64,000 nucleotides of DNA, from positions 186,001-250,000 of the forward strand of contig NZ_JOAK01000001.1 in assembly GCF_000720455.1 (NCBI RefSeq). Reading direction: 5' to 3'. Source of the stretch: Streptomyces virginiae. Lineage in GTDB: Bacteria > Actinomycetota > Actinomycetes > Streptomycetales > Streptomycetaceae. Shown one piece after another: positions 32,672 through 41,403 of the stretch (position 1 is its first letter; each line of letters opens with the position of its first letter). Position numbers and translations under genes: made by a program. Below the pieces are notes generated by a model. The model had not been told where the DNA came from, searched no databases, and saw nothing but the letters and a program-made list of their open reading frames with translations.

Positions 32672-34183
32672 TCAGCGGGGCTCGCCGAACCACTGGCGCA
32701 GCGTGTCGGCCAGCGGGCCCCCGTCCGGGGCCCACGCGACGTATCCGTCGGGTCGGACGAGGACGGCGTCCCAGGGCATCGGGACGGCGGTCGTCGCGGC
32801 GACCGTGCGCAGTACGTGGGCCCAGCGCCCGGCCTGTTCGAGGTGTACCCCGCCGTCCTCGCCGAGCAGGATCAGCACGGGACGGCCGGGCAGCAGCAGC
32901 CGGGTCAGGTCGGTGGGGCCGTCGTCCGTGGTGAGGGGCAGGTTCGGCAGGAAGCGGCCCTCCCATCGGGAGCCGGGCCCGCCCGACGGGGGGTACGCCG
33001 TCTCCTGGGCGCTGATCATGTGACCGAGGCGGCCCTTCACCTCGTCGAGTCCGAGCAGCTCGGTGACGAGGTCGCGCAGCGGGTCGAGGCCTGGGTCGGG
33101 CCGCATGAGGGCCAGCTGGGCCCGGGTGTTGTCGATGACGCGCGCTCCGGCGGGCCGCCGTTCGGCGTCGTAGGTGTCGAGCAGGTCCTTGCCCGCGGTG
33201 CCCGCGAGGGTGTGGGCGAGTTTCCAGGAGAGGTTAAGTGCGTCCTGCAGACCGAGGTTGAGGCCCTGCCCGCCCACGGGGAAGTGCACGTGGGCGGCGT
33301 CGCCGGCGAGGAACACCCGGCCCTGGCGGTAGTCGCGGACCAGGCGGGCGAAGTCGCTGAAGCGGGAGAAGAAGACCGGGTCGGCCATCGGCACGCTCCG
33401 GCCGAGGATGCGCTCACCCTCGCGGCGCAGCTCGTCGAGGGTGAGCGGGGAGTGCCGGTCGGGGTGCGGGCCGCGGAAGTCGATCGTGATGAACCGGCTG
33501 TGTCCGTACGGGTTGACGCCCGCCACCGTCCAGCCGCGCGGGGTGCGGTGCCAGCCGTACGGCACGTGGTCGGGGTCGGTCAGCCGCACCAGGCCGAGCA
33601 GGGCGGACACGGTCGCGGGGTGCGTGTCCTCGGGGAAGCCCAGCCGTTCGCGTACGGTGCTGCGGGCGCCGTCCGCGCCGATGACGTATTCGGCGGTGAA
33701 GCGCCGTACGCCGTCCGGCCCTTCGGCGCTCACCTCGACCGAGTCGGGTCCCTGGTGGATGTCGCTCACGCGGTGTCCGCGCAGCACGGTGACGCCCCGG
33801 GCGCGGGCCCGCTGTTCGAAGTCCCGCTCCAGGTCGGCCTGCGAGCGGCCGACGATGGGTCCGGGCTCGGTGGCGGGGGCGGTGATGACGAGCCCCGGCA
33901 TGCCCGCGAAGTGGAAGGCGTCGGCGGAACTGCGCCGCAGCCGGTCCTCGGTGGCGGCGTGCGCGTGCAGATGACCGCGCCGGGCGAGGCCCTGCACGGT
34001 GCGGGCGTGCAGGGTGCCCGCCTTGGGCTGGTCGAGGGTCCGTGGTTCGGCTTCGAGCACGACGGTGGAGACGCCGTAGTGTCCCAGCTCGGCGGCTGCG
34101 AGCATCCCGACAGGTCCGCCCCCGACGACCAGGACCTGGGCGTGTACGGGGGCGGGGCGGATGTCGTGGAGGGCACGGTTCAT
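32672..34183 (-). CDS. FAD-dependent aromatic monooxygenase (class A, PgaE/RdmE-like)
   Basis: 503 aa from ATG 34183. FAD motif GGGPVGMLAAAELG near residue 21, the DG motif GADGARSTVRE (about 170) and GDAAHVHFPVGGQGLNLGLQD (about 293) are all intact; a C-terminal thioredoxin-like domain is present. Such enzymes use NADPH and oxygen to hydroxylate phenols, naphthoquinones and aromatic polyketides. It faces the P450 gene and shares its direction with the exporter gene upstream. Substrate unknown; an aromatic or quinoid product of the locus is the natural candidate. Confidence 0.9.
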   Translation of the reverse strand: MNRALHDIRPAPVHAQVLVVGGGPVGMLAAAELGHYGVSTVVLEAEPRTLDQPKAGTLHARTVQGLARRGHLHAHAATEDRLRRSSADAFHFAGMPGLVITAPATEPGPIVGRSQADLERDFEQRARARGVTVLRGHRVSDIHQGPDSVEVSAEGPDGVRRFTAEYVIGADGARSTVRERLGFPEDTHPATVSALLGLVRLTDPDHVPYGWHRTPRGWTVAGVNPYGHSRFITIDFRGPHPDRHSPLTLDELRREGERILGRSVPMADPVFFSRFSDFARLVRDYRQGRVFLAGDAAHVHFPVGGQGLNLGLQDALNLSWKLAHTLAGTAGKDLLDTYDAERRPAGARVIDNTRAQLALMRPDPGLDPLRDLVTELLGLDEVKGRLGHMISAQETAYPPSGGPGSRWEGRFLPNLPLTTDDGPTDLTRLLLPGRPVLILLGEDGGVHLEQAGRWAHVLRTVAATTAVPMPWDAVLVRPDGYVAWAPDGGPLADTLRQWFGEPR

Positions 34184-34333
34184 GGGGGCGCGGGTCCTTT
34201 CCTGGTGCCGCCCCGCCGGTCGGACACGGTGTGCCGCGGCAAGCGCGGTGGCGGCGCGGGTGAACGCGGGAGGCCCGGCGCCTTGACGGGGGAATCGGGG
34301 CGCCGGGCCGGTCTCGGGGGTGTCGTGCGGAGC

Positions 34334-34360
34334 GGGGGGAGCGCGGTGCGCGCTCCCCCC
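34334..34360 (-). terminator. Stem-loop after the MFS exporter
   Basis: 12-bp perfect stem 34334-34345 / 34349-34360 with a 3-base loop, just past the exporter stop. Confidence 0.8.
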
Positions 34361-34374
34361 TGCTCACCGGACGG

Positions 34375-35940
34375 TCACGCGGTGTTCTTGGCGGGGCCGC
34401 CGCGCAGCAGGGCGGCGACCACGGCGCAGAGCACGACGCAGACCGCGGCGAGTCCCCACAGGACGGTGTGGAACGCGGAGTCGTAGGACTGGGCGAGGAA
34501 GTGGGTGAAGCCCTCGGTGTCCACGGCACCCGAGACCTCGGTGGCGCGGGCGAAGTCACCGCCCGCAGCCTGGTCGGCGACCTGGTCGGCGTTCGCGGCG
34601 CCGGCGTAGTCGCCGATGCCGTCCTCGATGCGGGTGCCGAGGACGGTCGCGAGGACCGATCCGTAGACCGCCACGGCGATGGCCTCGCTGCCGAGGCGCA
34701 GCGTGTTGAGGAAGCCCGCGGCCATGCCGGCCTTCGCCGGGTCGATCAGCTCCAGCGCCTGGCCGTCGACGAGTCCGGCCGAAAGGCCCATGCCCGCACC
34801 GGTGACGAGCATCGGCAGGGCGACGACGAGGATCTTCACGTCCGGCGAGAAGAGCGTGAGCGCCAGATCGCCGACGACCAGGCAGGCGAGGCTGACGTAG
34901 ATGAGGGTGAGCGCGGAGATCCCGCGGGTGACCAGCTTCGCGGCGAGCATCGGGCAGACCAGCACGGGCGCGGTGAGCAGCAGCATGATCAGGCCGGCGG
35001 CGCCGGTGTCACGGCCGGTGGCCGCGGTCAGGTAGCTCGGCAGGTAGGTGAGCATGGTGACGAAACCGAAGGACGCCGCGACGGGCACCAGGCACAGGCC
35101 GACGAAACGCCGGTTGCGCAGCACGCTCAGGTCGAGCATGGGGTGTTCCCTGCGGTTCTCGACCACCGCGAAGACCGCGAGGACCACGACGGCACCCGCG
35201 AACAGCGCCAGCACGCCGGTGCTGCCCCAGCCCCACTGCGAGCCCTGCACGATGGCGGTGGTCAGCAGCACCATGGCGACGACGAACAGCGCGCTGCCGG
35301 GGACGTCGATGCTCGCACCGCTGCCGCCGTCGGCCGGCATGGCCTTGGCGATGGCGGGCACCGCGAGCAGTACGAGGAGCAGGGCGACGGCGTGCACGGC
35401 GAACACCCAGCGCCAGCCGAGGCCTTGTACGAGTACGCCGGCCAGCGAGGGGCCGATGGCCACGCCGACGCCCGCGACGGTGCCGAACAGGGCGAACGCC
35501 TTGGCGCGTGCCGGGCCGTCGAACACGGTCGCGATGATCGCCGCGCCGCAGGAGAAGATCGCCGCGCCGCCGATGCCGGCGAGGGCGCGGGCGCCGTCCA
35601 GCCAGAGCACGTTGGTGGCGAGCGCGCTGGCGAGCGAGGCCACGGCGTAGACGGCGGCGCCGGCCGCGAAGGCCTTGACCCTGCCGACGATGTCGGCGAC
35701 GGATCCCCAGACGAGGGTGAAGCAGGCGAAGGCGACGTTGAAGGCGTTCACCACCCACTGCAGGGGGGCGAGGCCGGCGTCGGTGTCGGCGCCGATGTCG
35801 GGCAGCGCGACGGCGGTTCCGGAGATCGACATGGGGACGACGAACACCGCGAGGAGCACCGCGGCCAGGGTGAGGGTGCGGCCCGGCTGCCCTTCCGCCT
35901 GCACAGGTGGCGCGGCCGACGACGTGGTCTGCGTACTCAT
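34375..35940 (-). CDS. 14-TM MFS drug exporter (DHA2/EmrB-QacA type)
   Basis: 521 aa from ATG 35940. Fourteen hydrophobic helices can be counted. Motif A is visible as GSVADIVGRVKAF, and the antiporter motif C as VGVAIGPSLAGVLVQGLGW. The C-terminus is a short basic tail. It should export a drug-like molecule by proton antiport; its place next to two hydroxylases and an A-T-TE enzyme suggests self-protection from the product. The divergent ArsR-type regulator gene and two palindromes in the shared promoter point to repression relieved by the ligand. Confidence 0.92.
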   Translation of the reverse strand: MSTQTTSSAAPPVQAEGQPGRTLTLAAVLLAVFVVPMSISGTAVALPDIGADTDAGLAPLQWVVNAFNVAFACFTLVWGSVADIVGRVKAFAAGAAVYAVASLASALATNVLWLDGARALAGIGGAAIFSCGAAIIATVFDGPARAKAFALFGTVAGVGVAIGPSLAGVLVQGLGWRWVFAVHAVALLLVLLAVPAIAKAMPADGGSGASIDVPGSALFVVAMVLLTTAIVQGSQWGWGSTGVLALFAGAVVVLAVFAVVENRREHPMLDLSVLRNRRFVGLCLVPVAASFGFVTMLTYLPSYLTAATGRDTGAAGLIMLLLTAPVLVCPMLAAKLVTRGISALTLIYVSLACLVVGDLALTLFSPDVKILVVALPMLVTGAGMGLSAGLVDGQALELIDPAKAGMAAGFLNTLRLGSEAIAVAVYGSVLATVLGTRIEDGIGDYAGAANADQVADQAAGGDFARATEVSGAVDTEGFTHFLAQSYDSAFHTVLWGLAAVCVVLCAVVAALLRGGPAKNTA

Positions 35941-35987
35941 GGGGGCACAACTCCAGGCTCGGCCCGGCCGGCGGCGCGACCAGGTAC

Positions 35988-36002
35988 GGTTCGGATCGAA
36001 CC
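35988..36002. promoter_or_regulatory. Palindrome GGTTCG-GAT-CGAACC in the exporter/regulator promoter
   Basis: 15-bp perfect inverted repeat in the divergent region, 48 bp from the exporter ATG. Good candidate operator for the adjacent ArsR-type protein. Confidence 0.6.
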
Positions 36003-36020
36003 TTAAGCTGACACAGAAGA

Positions 36021-36044
36021 GAGGTATGATGCAACCCGTACCTC
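36021..36044. promoter_or_regulatory. Inverted repeat GAGGTA-N12-TACCTC
   Basis: Perfect 6-bp arms (36021-36026, 36039-36044) with the 12-base spacing typical of dimeric winged-helix operators, 15 bp before the regulator ATG. Confidence 0.6.
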
Positions 36045-36059
36045 AGGAAGGAGTATGCG

Positions 36060-36371
36060 ATGCCCGATGAGGATGGCCACCCCTCGCTCGAGGAGATGAG
36101 CCTGCCGGCCGTACTGAGCGCGCTCGCCGACCCCCTGCGCTACGCGGTCGTCTCCGCCCTGTTGAAGGAGCCGGAAGGCACGGCGCGGACCTGCGCGTCC
36201 TTCAACCTCCCGGTCTCGAAGTCGACGATCACCCACCACTTCAAAGTCCTGCGCGAGGCGGGCCTGGTGGGACAGGTGGACCGCGGCAACAGCCGGGCGG
36301 CGACCCTGCGCCGGGCGGAACTGGACGAGCGCTTCCCCGGCCTGCTGGACCTGATCCGCGCCAACCACTGA
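36060..36371 (+). CDS. ArsR-family winged-helix transcriptional regulator
   Basis: 103 aa from ATG 36060, with AAGGAG upstream. A single winged helix fills the protein: SALADPLRYAVVSALL, the recognition helix SKSTITHHFKVLREAGLV, and a wing with QVDRGNSRAATLR. The only Cys (CASFNLP) is not in a metal-binding CxC, so a small organic ligand is more likely than a metal. It probably represses itself and the divergent exporter through the two palindromes between them. Confidence 0.88.
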   Translation: MPDEDGHPSLEEMSLPAVLSALADPLRYAVVSALLKEPEGTARTCASFNLPVSKSTITHHFKVLREAGLVGQVDRGNSRAATLRRAELDERFPGLLDLIRANH

Positions 36372-36539
36372 CCACTCGGCACGGCCGGCCGCCGTGAGCC
36401 GGCGAACCGGCGCGCCGTGCCCCCCCCCGCACGTCTGTGAGCCCTCGGGCACCGTGCCGCACGGACGGCGCTGTCGAACAGCGCCGCGCCGAGCGGCTCC
36501 CAGGCATGCCCCGGGCGGGCCACTTCAAGGAGGGACACC
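36372..36539 (+). promoter_or_regulatory. Leader of the A-T-TE operon, with terminator-like repeat and operator-like palindrome
   Basis: GGCACGGC (36378) and GCCGTGCC (36414-36421) form a long imperfect stem after the ArsR gene. A C9 run follows at 36420-36428. A perfect palindrome GGCGCTGT-CGA-ACAGCGCC lies at 36467-36485, about 55 bp before the A-T-TE start, well placed for an operator. No clear -10/-35 was seen. Confidence 0.5.
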
Positions 36540-39389
36540 ATGACGACAAGCAAGGGGTTACCGGCCGGTCGCGCCATCGCGGTCGAGGGTGGGGAAAGCG
36601 CCGACCTGGGCGGTCTGCTCGTCAGGGCCGCGGCGCGGTACCCGGAGCACGGGGTCCGCTACTGCTCGGGAGAGCGGCCCCTCGACCACACGCTCCGCAC
36701 CTATCCGCAGCTCCTGGAGGACTCGCTGCGTCTGCTGGGTTCCTTACGGGAGGCGGGCGTTCGCCCCGGCCGGGTCGTGGCACTGCTGCTGGAGCGGCCC
36801 GAGGAGTTCGTCCCGGCGTTCTGGGCCTGCCTGCTCGGCGGGATCACCGTCTGCCCGCTGGTCCCCGTCCGGAACGACCCGCAGCGCTGGGCAGCGCAGT
36901 TGGGCCACGTCGACACCCTGCTCGACGGGCCGCTCCTGATCACCGACAGCCGGACCCGCGAGACGCTGCCCGCCGTCGAGGGTCTGGCGGTCGCCACGTT
37001 CGAGGACCTGGTCCTGGCGGGGGCCGGCACGGACGCGCGCACCGTGGCCGCGGCCGAGCCCGGCCCGGAGGAGGTGGCGCTGCTGGTCCTCACCTCCGGT
37101 TCCACCGGCGCCTCCAAGGCCGTCCGGCTCACCCACGCCAACCTCCTGGCCTCGATGGCCGCCAAGGCCGCGGCGCAGTCGCTCACCGCGCACGACGTGA
37201 CGCTCAACTGGATCTCCTACGACCACGTCGCCGCACTGCTGGAGGCGCACCTCCTGCCGCTGTCCGTGGGAGCCGTCCAGCTGCAGGTCCCGCCCGAGCC
37301 GGTGCTGGCCGACCCGGTGCGCTTCCTGGAACTGATCGACGCCCACCGGGTGACGATGACCTTCACCCCCAACTTCCTGCTCGGGCTGATCAACAAGGCG
37401 CTCGACCAGTCGTCCACCCCGCCGCCCCTGGACCTCTCCTGCCTGCGGCACATCGTCTCGGGCGGTGAGGCCAACCCCGTCGTCACGGGCATCGGCTTCC
37501 TGGAGCGGCTCGCCCCGTACGGGCTGCACCGCGGCGCGCTCTGGCCCGCCTTCGGGATGACCGAGACCTGCGCCGGCAGCATCTACAACCGGGAGTTCCC
37601 CGACGCCGACCGCACAGCCGAGTTCGCGGCGGTCGGCCGGCCGGTCGACGGCCTGCGCATCAGGGTCGCGGAAGAGGACGGCGTCACGCCGCTCCCCGAC
37701 GGCGAAGTCGGCGAGGTACAGCTCACGGGCCCGATGATCACCAGCGGCTACCGGAACGACAAGGACGCGACCCAGGCCGCGTTCACGGCGGACGGCTGGT
37801 TCCGGACCGGAGACCTCGGCCGGCTCTCCGGCGGGCGGCTGACCCTCGTGGGCCGGAGCAAGGACAGCGTCATCGTCAACGGCGTCAACTACTACAGCCA
37901 CGACCTGGAGTCCGTGCTCGACGGCCTCGAAGGCGTCGAGAAGTCCTTCGTCGCCGCCTTCCCCACCCGCCCGCGGGGCAGCGACACCGAGCAGCTCGCG
38001 GTGGCGTTCGCGGCCGACCCGGACGTGGCCCGCGACGAGGCGGCGCTGCACCGCCTGCTCATCGCGATCAGGAACAGCGTGGTGCTGCACTGGGGCTTCC
38101 GCCCGGCGCTGCTCCTCCCGCTGCCCAAGGACGCCTTCCCCAAGACCAGCCTGGGCAAGATCCCCCGGTCCCTCATGCGCCGCCGGCTGGAGTCCGGCGA
38201 CCTCGACGAGCACATCGCGTCGGTCGCGGAACTGGTGACCCGGCAGCTCGGCGGGCACGTCGCCCCCGAGGGCGCAGTCGAAACCACCCTCGCCGAGCTG
38301 TACGCCGAACTGTTCGAGGTGGAGCCGTCCGCGATCAGTGCCACGGCGGGCTTCTTCGACCTCGGCGGGACCTCGCTGGACATCCTGCGCCTCAAGAGCC
38401 TGGTCTCCCAGCGCTTCCCCGACGCCGACCTGCCCGTGCTCGCGATCCTCACCTCGCCCAGCGTCCGCGCGCTGGCCGCGCGCATCGAGGCGGGCCGGAG
38501 CGCGGAGCGGGCCCCCTACGATCCGGTCGTCGCGCTGCAGACCAGCGGCGACGGGACACCGCTCTTCTGCATCCACCCCGGAGTCGGCGAAGTGCTCGTC
38601 TTCGTCAACCTGGCCAAGTACTTCGTCCACGAACGGCCCTTCTACGCCCTGCGGGCCCGCGGCTTCAACCCCGGGGAGAAGCCGTTCGAGAGCTTCGAGG
38701 AGATGACGCGCACCTACGTGGACGCGATCCGCTCCAGGCAGCCGCACGGCCCCTACGCGATCGCCGGTTACTCCTTCGGCGCGGCGGTGGCCTTCGAAGT
38801 GGCCAAGCGGCTGGAGGCCGACGGCGAGCGCGTGGACTTCCTGGGCAGCTTCAACCTGCCGCCGCACATCAAGTACCGCATGGACGAACTCGACTTCGTC
38901 GAGACCGCCGTCAACCTGGCGATGTTCCTGGACCTGGTGTCCGCGGAGCAGGCCAGGACGCTGCCCGCCGAACTGCGCCCGCTGAGCAGGCAGGAGCAGC
39001 TCGGTCACCTCATGGCGATCGCACCCTCGCACCGGCTCGCCGAACTCGACCTGGACCTTGAGCGGTTCACCGCGTGGGCCGACCTCGCCGACGGCCTCAC
39101 CGGCCTCGGCCGGACCTACCGGCCGTCCGGCAGCGTCGCCGCGATGAGCGTCTTCTACGCGATCCCGCTGCGCGGCAGCAAGCAGGACTGGCTGAACGGC
39201 GAACTCAGGCGCTGGGAGGACTTCACGCGCGGGACGCCCCGGTACATCGACGTGCCCGGCGAGCACTACACCCTCATGGGGCCGGAGCACGTGGCCGCCT
39301 TCCAGTCGATCCTGCGTGCGGAGCTCGACCGTGCCCTGACCGGACCTGCCGGCGCCGACGGCGCGGAAGGAGCGACCCCTCGATGCTGA
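36540..39389 (+). CDS. A-T-TE nonribosomal synthetase-like enzyme (alpha-keto-acid dimerising type)
   Basis: 949 aa from ATG 36540, behind AAGGAGGGA. The adenylation domain (about 20-560) has [10 protein letters not shown] (~183), [15 protein letters not shown] (~336), WFRTGDLG (~420) and [10 protein letters not shown] (~449). The carrier domain has GGTS with pantetheine site Ser612. The thioesterase has GYSFG (Ser745) and GEHYTLM (His909); at the usual Asp position it reads [10 protein letters not shown]. There is no condensation domain. Single-module A-T-TE enzymes dimerise aryl-pyruvates to terphenylquinones or furanones (fungal AtrA, Ralstonia RalA, Streptomyces EchA); GMTETCAG and the FNLPPH stretch resemble that group. 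Substrate is inferred, not shown. The next gene overlaps by 7 bases. Confidence 0.88.
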   Translation: MTTSKGLPAGRAIAVEGGESADLGGLLVRAAARYPEHGVRYCSGERPLDHTLRTYPQLLEDSLRLLGSLREAGVRPGRVVALLLERPEEFVPAFWACLLGGITVCPLVPVRNDPQRWAAQLGHVDTLLDGPLLITDSRTRETLPAVEGLAVATFEDLVLAGAGTDARTVAAAEPGPEEVALLVLTSGSTGASKAVRLTHANLLASMAAKAAAQSLTAHDVTLNWISYDHVAALLEAHLLPLSVGAVQLQVPPEPVLADPVRFLELIDAHRVTMTFTPNFLLGLINKALDQSSTPPPLDLSCLRHIVSGGEANPVVTGIGFLERLAPYGLHRGALWPAFGMTETCAGSIYNREFPDADRTAEFAAVGRPVDGLRIRVAEEDGVTPLPDGEVGEVQLTGPMITSGYRNDKDATQAAFTADGWFRTGDLGRLSGGRLTLVGRSKDSVIVNGVNYYSHDLESVLDGLEGVEKSFVAAFPTRPRGSDTEQLAVAFAADPDVARDEAALHRLLIAIRNSVVLHWGFRPALLLPLPKDAFPKTSLGKIPRSLMRRRLESGDLDEHIASVAELVTRQLGGHVAPEGAVETTLAELYAELFEVEPSAISATAGFFDLGGTSLDILRLKSLVSQRFPDADLPVLAILTSPSVRALAARIEAGRSAERAPYDPVVALQTSGDGTPLFCIHPGVGEVLVFVNLAKYFVHERPFYALRARGFNPGEKPFESFEEMTRTYVDAIRSRQPHGPYAIAGYSFGAAVAFEVAKRLEADGERVDFLGSFNLPPHIKYRMDELDFVETAVNLAMFLDLVSAEQARTLPAELRPLSRQEQLGHLMAIAPSHRLAELDLDLERFTAWADLADGLTGLGRTYRPSGSVAAMSVFYAIPLRGSKQDWLNGELRRWEDFTRGTPRYIDVPGEHYTLMGPEHVAAFQSILRAELDRALTGPAGADGAEGATPRC

Positions 39390-40309
39390 CCGGAAAGAAG
39401 ATCCTGATCACCGGTGCCACCGGCCTGGTGGCGCGCTCCGTGGCCGAGACGCTCGCGGAGCACAACGAGGTGTGGTGTCTCGGACGCTTCTCCGATCCCG
39501 GGACGGCACGCCGGCTCGCCGAGCGGGGGGCGAGGACCTGGCGCTGGGACATGGCCGTGGACGCCCTGGACGGCGTCCCCGACGACTTCACCCACGTGCT
39601 GCACGCCGCGGTCGAACGCGGCAGCGGGGACTTCGAGGACGTCGTGGCGGTGAACTCCGTCGCCACCGGACGGCTGATGACCCACTGCCGCTCCGCCGAG
39701 GCCTTCCTGTTCGTCTCCACCAGCGCGCTCTACGCGCCGAGGGCACTGGACCACCTGTACACCGAGACCGACCCGCTGGGGACCGAGTCCCCGTGGCTGC
39801 CGACGTACCCCGTCGGAAAACTGGCCACCGAGGGCGCCGTGCGCGCGCTCGCCGTGACGCTCGGCCTGCCCACGACCATCGCGCGGCTCAACGTCGCCTA
39901 CGGGCCGCACGGGCACGGCGGGCTCCCGACCATCTTCTTCCGGCAGATGCTGGCCGGGGAGCCGATCGCGGTGCCCCACCGGGGACAGCACTACTGCTCC
40001 CCCATCCACACCGACGACATCGCGCGCCACGTGCCACGGCTGTGGGCCGCGGCCGGGACGCCCGCCACCGTCGTGAACTGGGGCGGGGACGAGGTCGTCG
40101 GCGTACGGGACCTCATGACCCACGTCTCCGAGCTCACCGGGGTGCCCGTCGACTTCGTGCCGAGCGACGTCACCCGTGCCGTCGGCGCGTACGACGACAC
40201 CCGCCGCAGGAGCATCGCCGGCCCCTGCGGGCGGACCTGGCGCGAAGGGGTCCGCCAGACCATCGAAGCCCACTTCCCCGGCGCCCTCGACACCACCTCC
40301 CGGATATGA
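39383..40309 (+). CDS. NAD(P)-dependent epimerase/dehydratase-type oxidoreductase (extended SDR)
   Basis: 308 aa from ATG 39383, inside the end of the A-T-TE gene and behind GGAAGGAG. Rossmann motif [11 protein letters not shown] (about 9-19) and catalytic pair Tyr/Lys in YPVGK (about 147); the active-site Ser is in [10 protein letters not shown]. In sugar pathways this fold epimerises or reduces; next to an A-T-TE enzyme it could instead reduce a ketone or quinone of the product. No glycosyltransferase is present, which argues against a sugar role. Confidence 0.85.
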   Translation: MLTGKKILITGATGLVARSVAETLAEHNEVWCLGRFSDPGTARRLAERGARTWRWDMAVDALDGVPDDFTHVLHAAVERGSGDFEDVVAVNSVATGRLMTHCRSAEAFLFVSTSALYAPRALDHLYTETDPLGTESPWLPTYPVGKLATEGAVRALAVTLGLPTTIARLNVAYGPHGHGGLPTIFFRQMLAGEPIAVPHRGQHYCSPIHTDDIARHVPRLWAAAGTPATVVNWGGDEVVGVRDLMTHVSELTGVPVDFVPSDVTRAVGAYDDTRRRSIAGPCGRTWREGVRQTIEAHFPGALDTTSRI

Positions 40310-40320
40310 GGAATTCCACC

Positions 40321-41373
40321 GTGACCATGGAACCCAACGCCGAACCCAACGCCGGACCGAACGCCGAACCGGACGTGCTGGGACTGCTGGAGCGCGCCCT
40401 GAGCGCCAGCTGCGCGGCCTCGCTGCGCGCCGCCGTGAAGCTCGGCCTCGCCGACGCCCTCGGCGACGCCCCCTCGACGGCCGAGGACCTCGCCGCGGCG
40501 GTGCGGGCCGACCCGGACGCGCTGCGCCGGCTGCTGCGCTCGCTCACCTGCTTCGAGGTCTTCGCCGAGGATCCCGAGGGCCGGTTCGTCCACACGGAGG
40601 TCTCGCGGCTGCTCCGCACGGACGCCGCGGACGCCCTCGACCAGCTCGTGCTGTGGATGACCGAACCGTGGACCTGGGAGCTGTGGGGCCGGCTCGACGA
40701 GTCGGTCCGCTCCGGGAAGGACGTGTTCGTCGGCCTCCACGGCAGGGAGTTCTTCGACCAGGTGCACGTCGCCTGGCCGGAGTCCGCCGCCGTGTTCGAC
40801 CGCGCCATGACCCAGGCGAGCCGGCAGTCCGCAGCTGCCGTCGCCGCCGTCCTGCCGCTTGCCGGGGCGCGGACCGTCGCCGACATCGGCGGCGGGCAGG
40901 GCTTCCTGCTGGCCTCGCTCCTGGAGCACCACCCCGATGTGCACGGGGTCCTGTTCGACCGGCCCGACGTGGTGGCGGGCGCCGACGGGCGCCTGCGCGA
41001 CGGCGGGCCGCTCGCCGAGCGGGTCCGGCTGGTGGCCGGCGACTGCCGCGAGGAGATCCCGGCCGACGTCGACACGTACGTCTTCAAGAACGTCCTGGGC
41101 ATGAACGACGAGGACGCGGTCGTGGTCCTGGCCAACCTCGTGAAGGCAGCCCCCGCGGGCGCCGGCGTGGTCATCGTCGAGAACTTCGTCGACGACGGCC
41201 CGGGACAGAGGTTCAGCACCGCGATGGACCTGCGGATGCTGCTCACCGTCGGCGGCAGGAAGCACACCCGGGACGGCCTGCTGGGGCTCGTGGAACGGGC
41301 GGGACTCGTCGTCCACGACGTACGCCCGGTCAACTCCTACCAGCACATGATCGTGGCCGCGACCCCCGCGTAG
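40321..41373 (+). CDS. SAM-dependent O-methyltransferase, DnrK/hydroxyindole type, with an altered catalytic loop
   Basis: 350 aa from GTG 40321, behind TGAGGA; an in-frame ATG at 40306 adds 5 residues. An N-terminal dimerisation domain is followed by the SAM loop VADIGGGQGFLLASLLEHHPD (about 185-205; longer core not quoted). In active members the loop after it reads L-H-D-W-x-D with the catalytic His; here it is FKNVLGMNDEDAVVV, so His is replaced by Gly. Family members lacking the His (for example RdmB) do other chemistry. The first 18 residues contain three near repeats of EPNA. It is cotranscribed with the A-T-TE gene. Confidence 0.86.
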   Translation: MTMEPNAEPNAGPNAEPDVLGLLERALSASCAASLRAAVKLGLADALGDAPSTAEDLAAAVRADPDALRRLLRSLTCFEVFAEDPEGRFVHTEVSRLLRTDAADALDQLVLWMTEPWTWELWGRLDESVRSGKDVFVGLHGREFFDQVHVAWPESAAVFDRAMTQASRQSAAAVAAVLPLAGARTVADIGGGQGFLLASLLEHHPDVHGVLFDRPDVVAGADGRLRDGGPLAERVRLVAGDCREEIPADVDTYVFKNVLGMNDEDAVVVLANLVKAAPAGAGVVIVENFVDDGPGQRFSTAMDLRMLLTVGGRKHTRDGLLGLVERAGLVVHDVRPVNSYQHMIVAATPA

Positions 41374-41403
41374 CGGCGGACGGCGAGAGGAGGACGCAAG
41401 CCC

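Noticed and set aside
29628..32966. 1112-aa open frame on the minus strand
   Set aside because: Antisense of the AfsA, HAD and P450 genes. High GC leaves this frame open by chance.
36420..36428. C9 run as a phase-variation tract
   Set aside because: It lies outside any gene, just past the ArsR stop; no frame depends on it.
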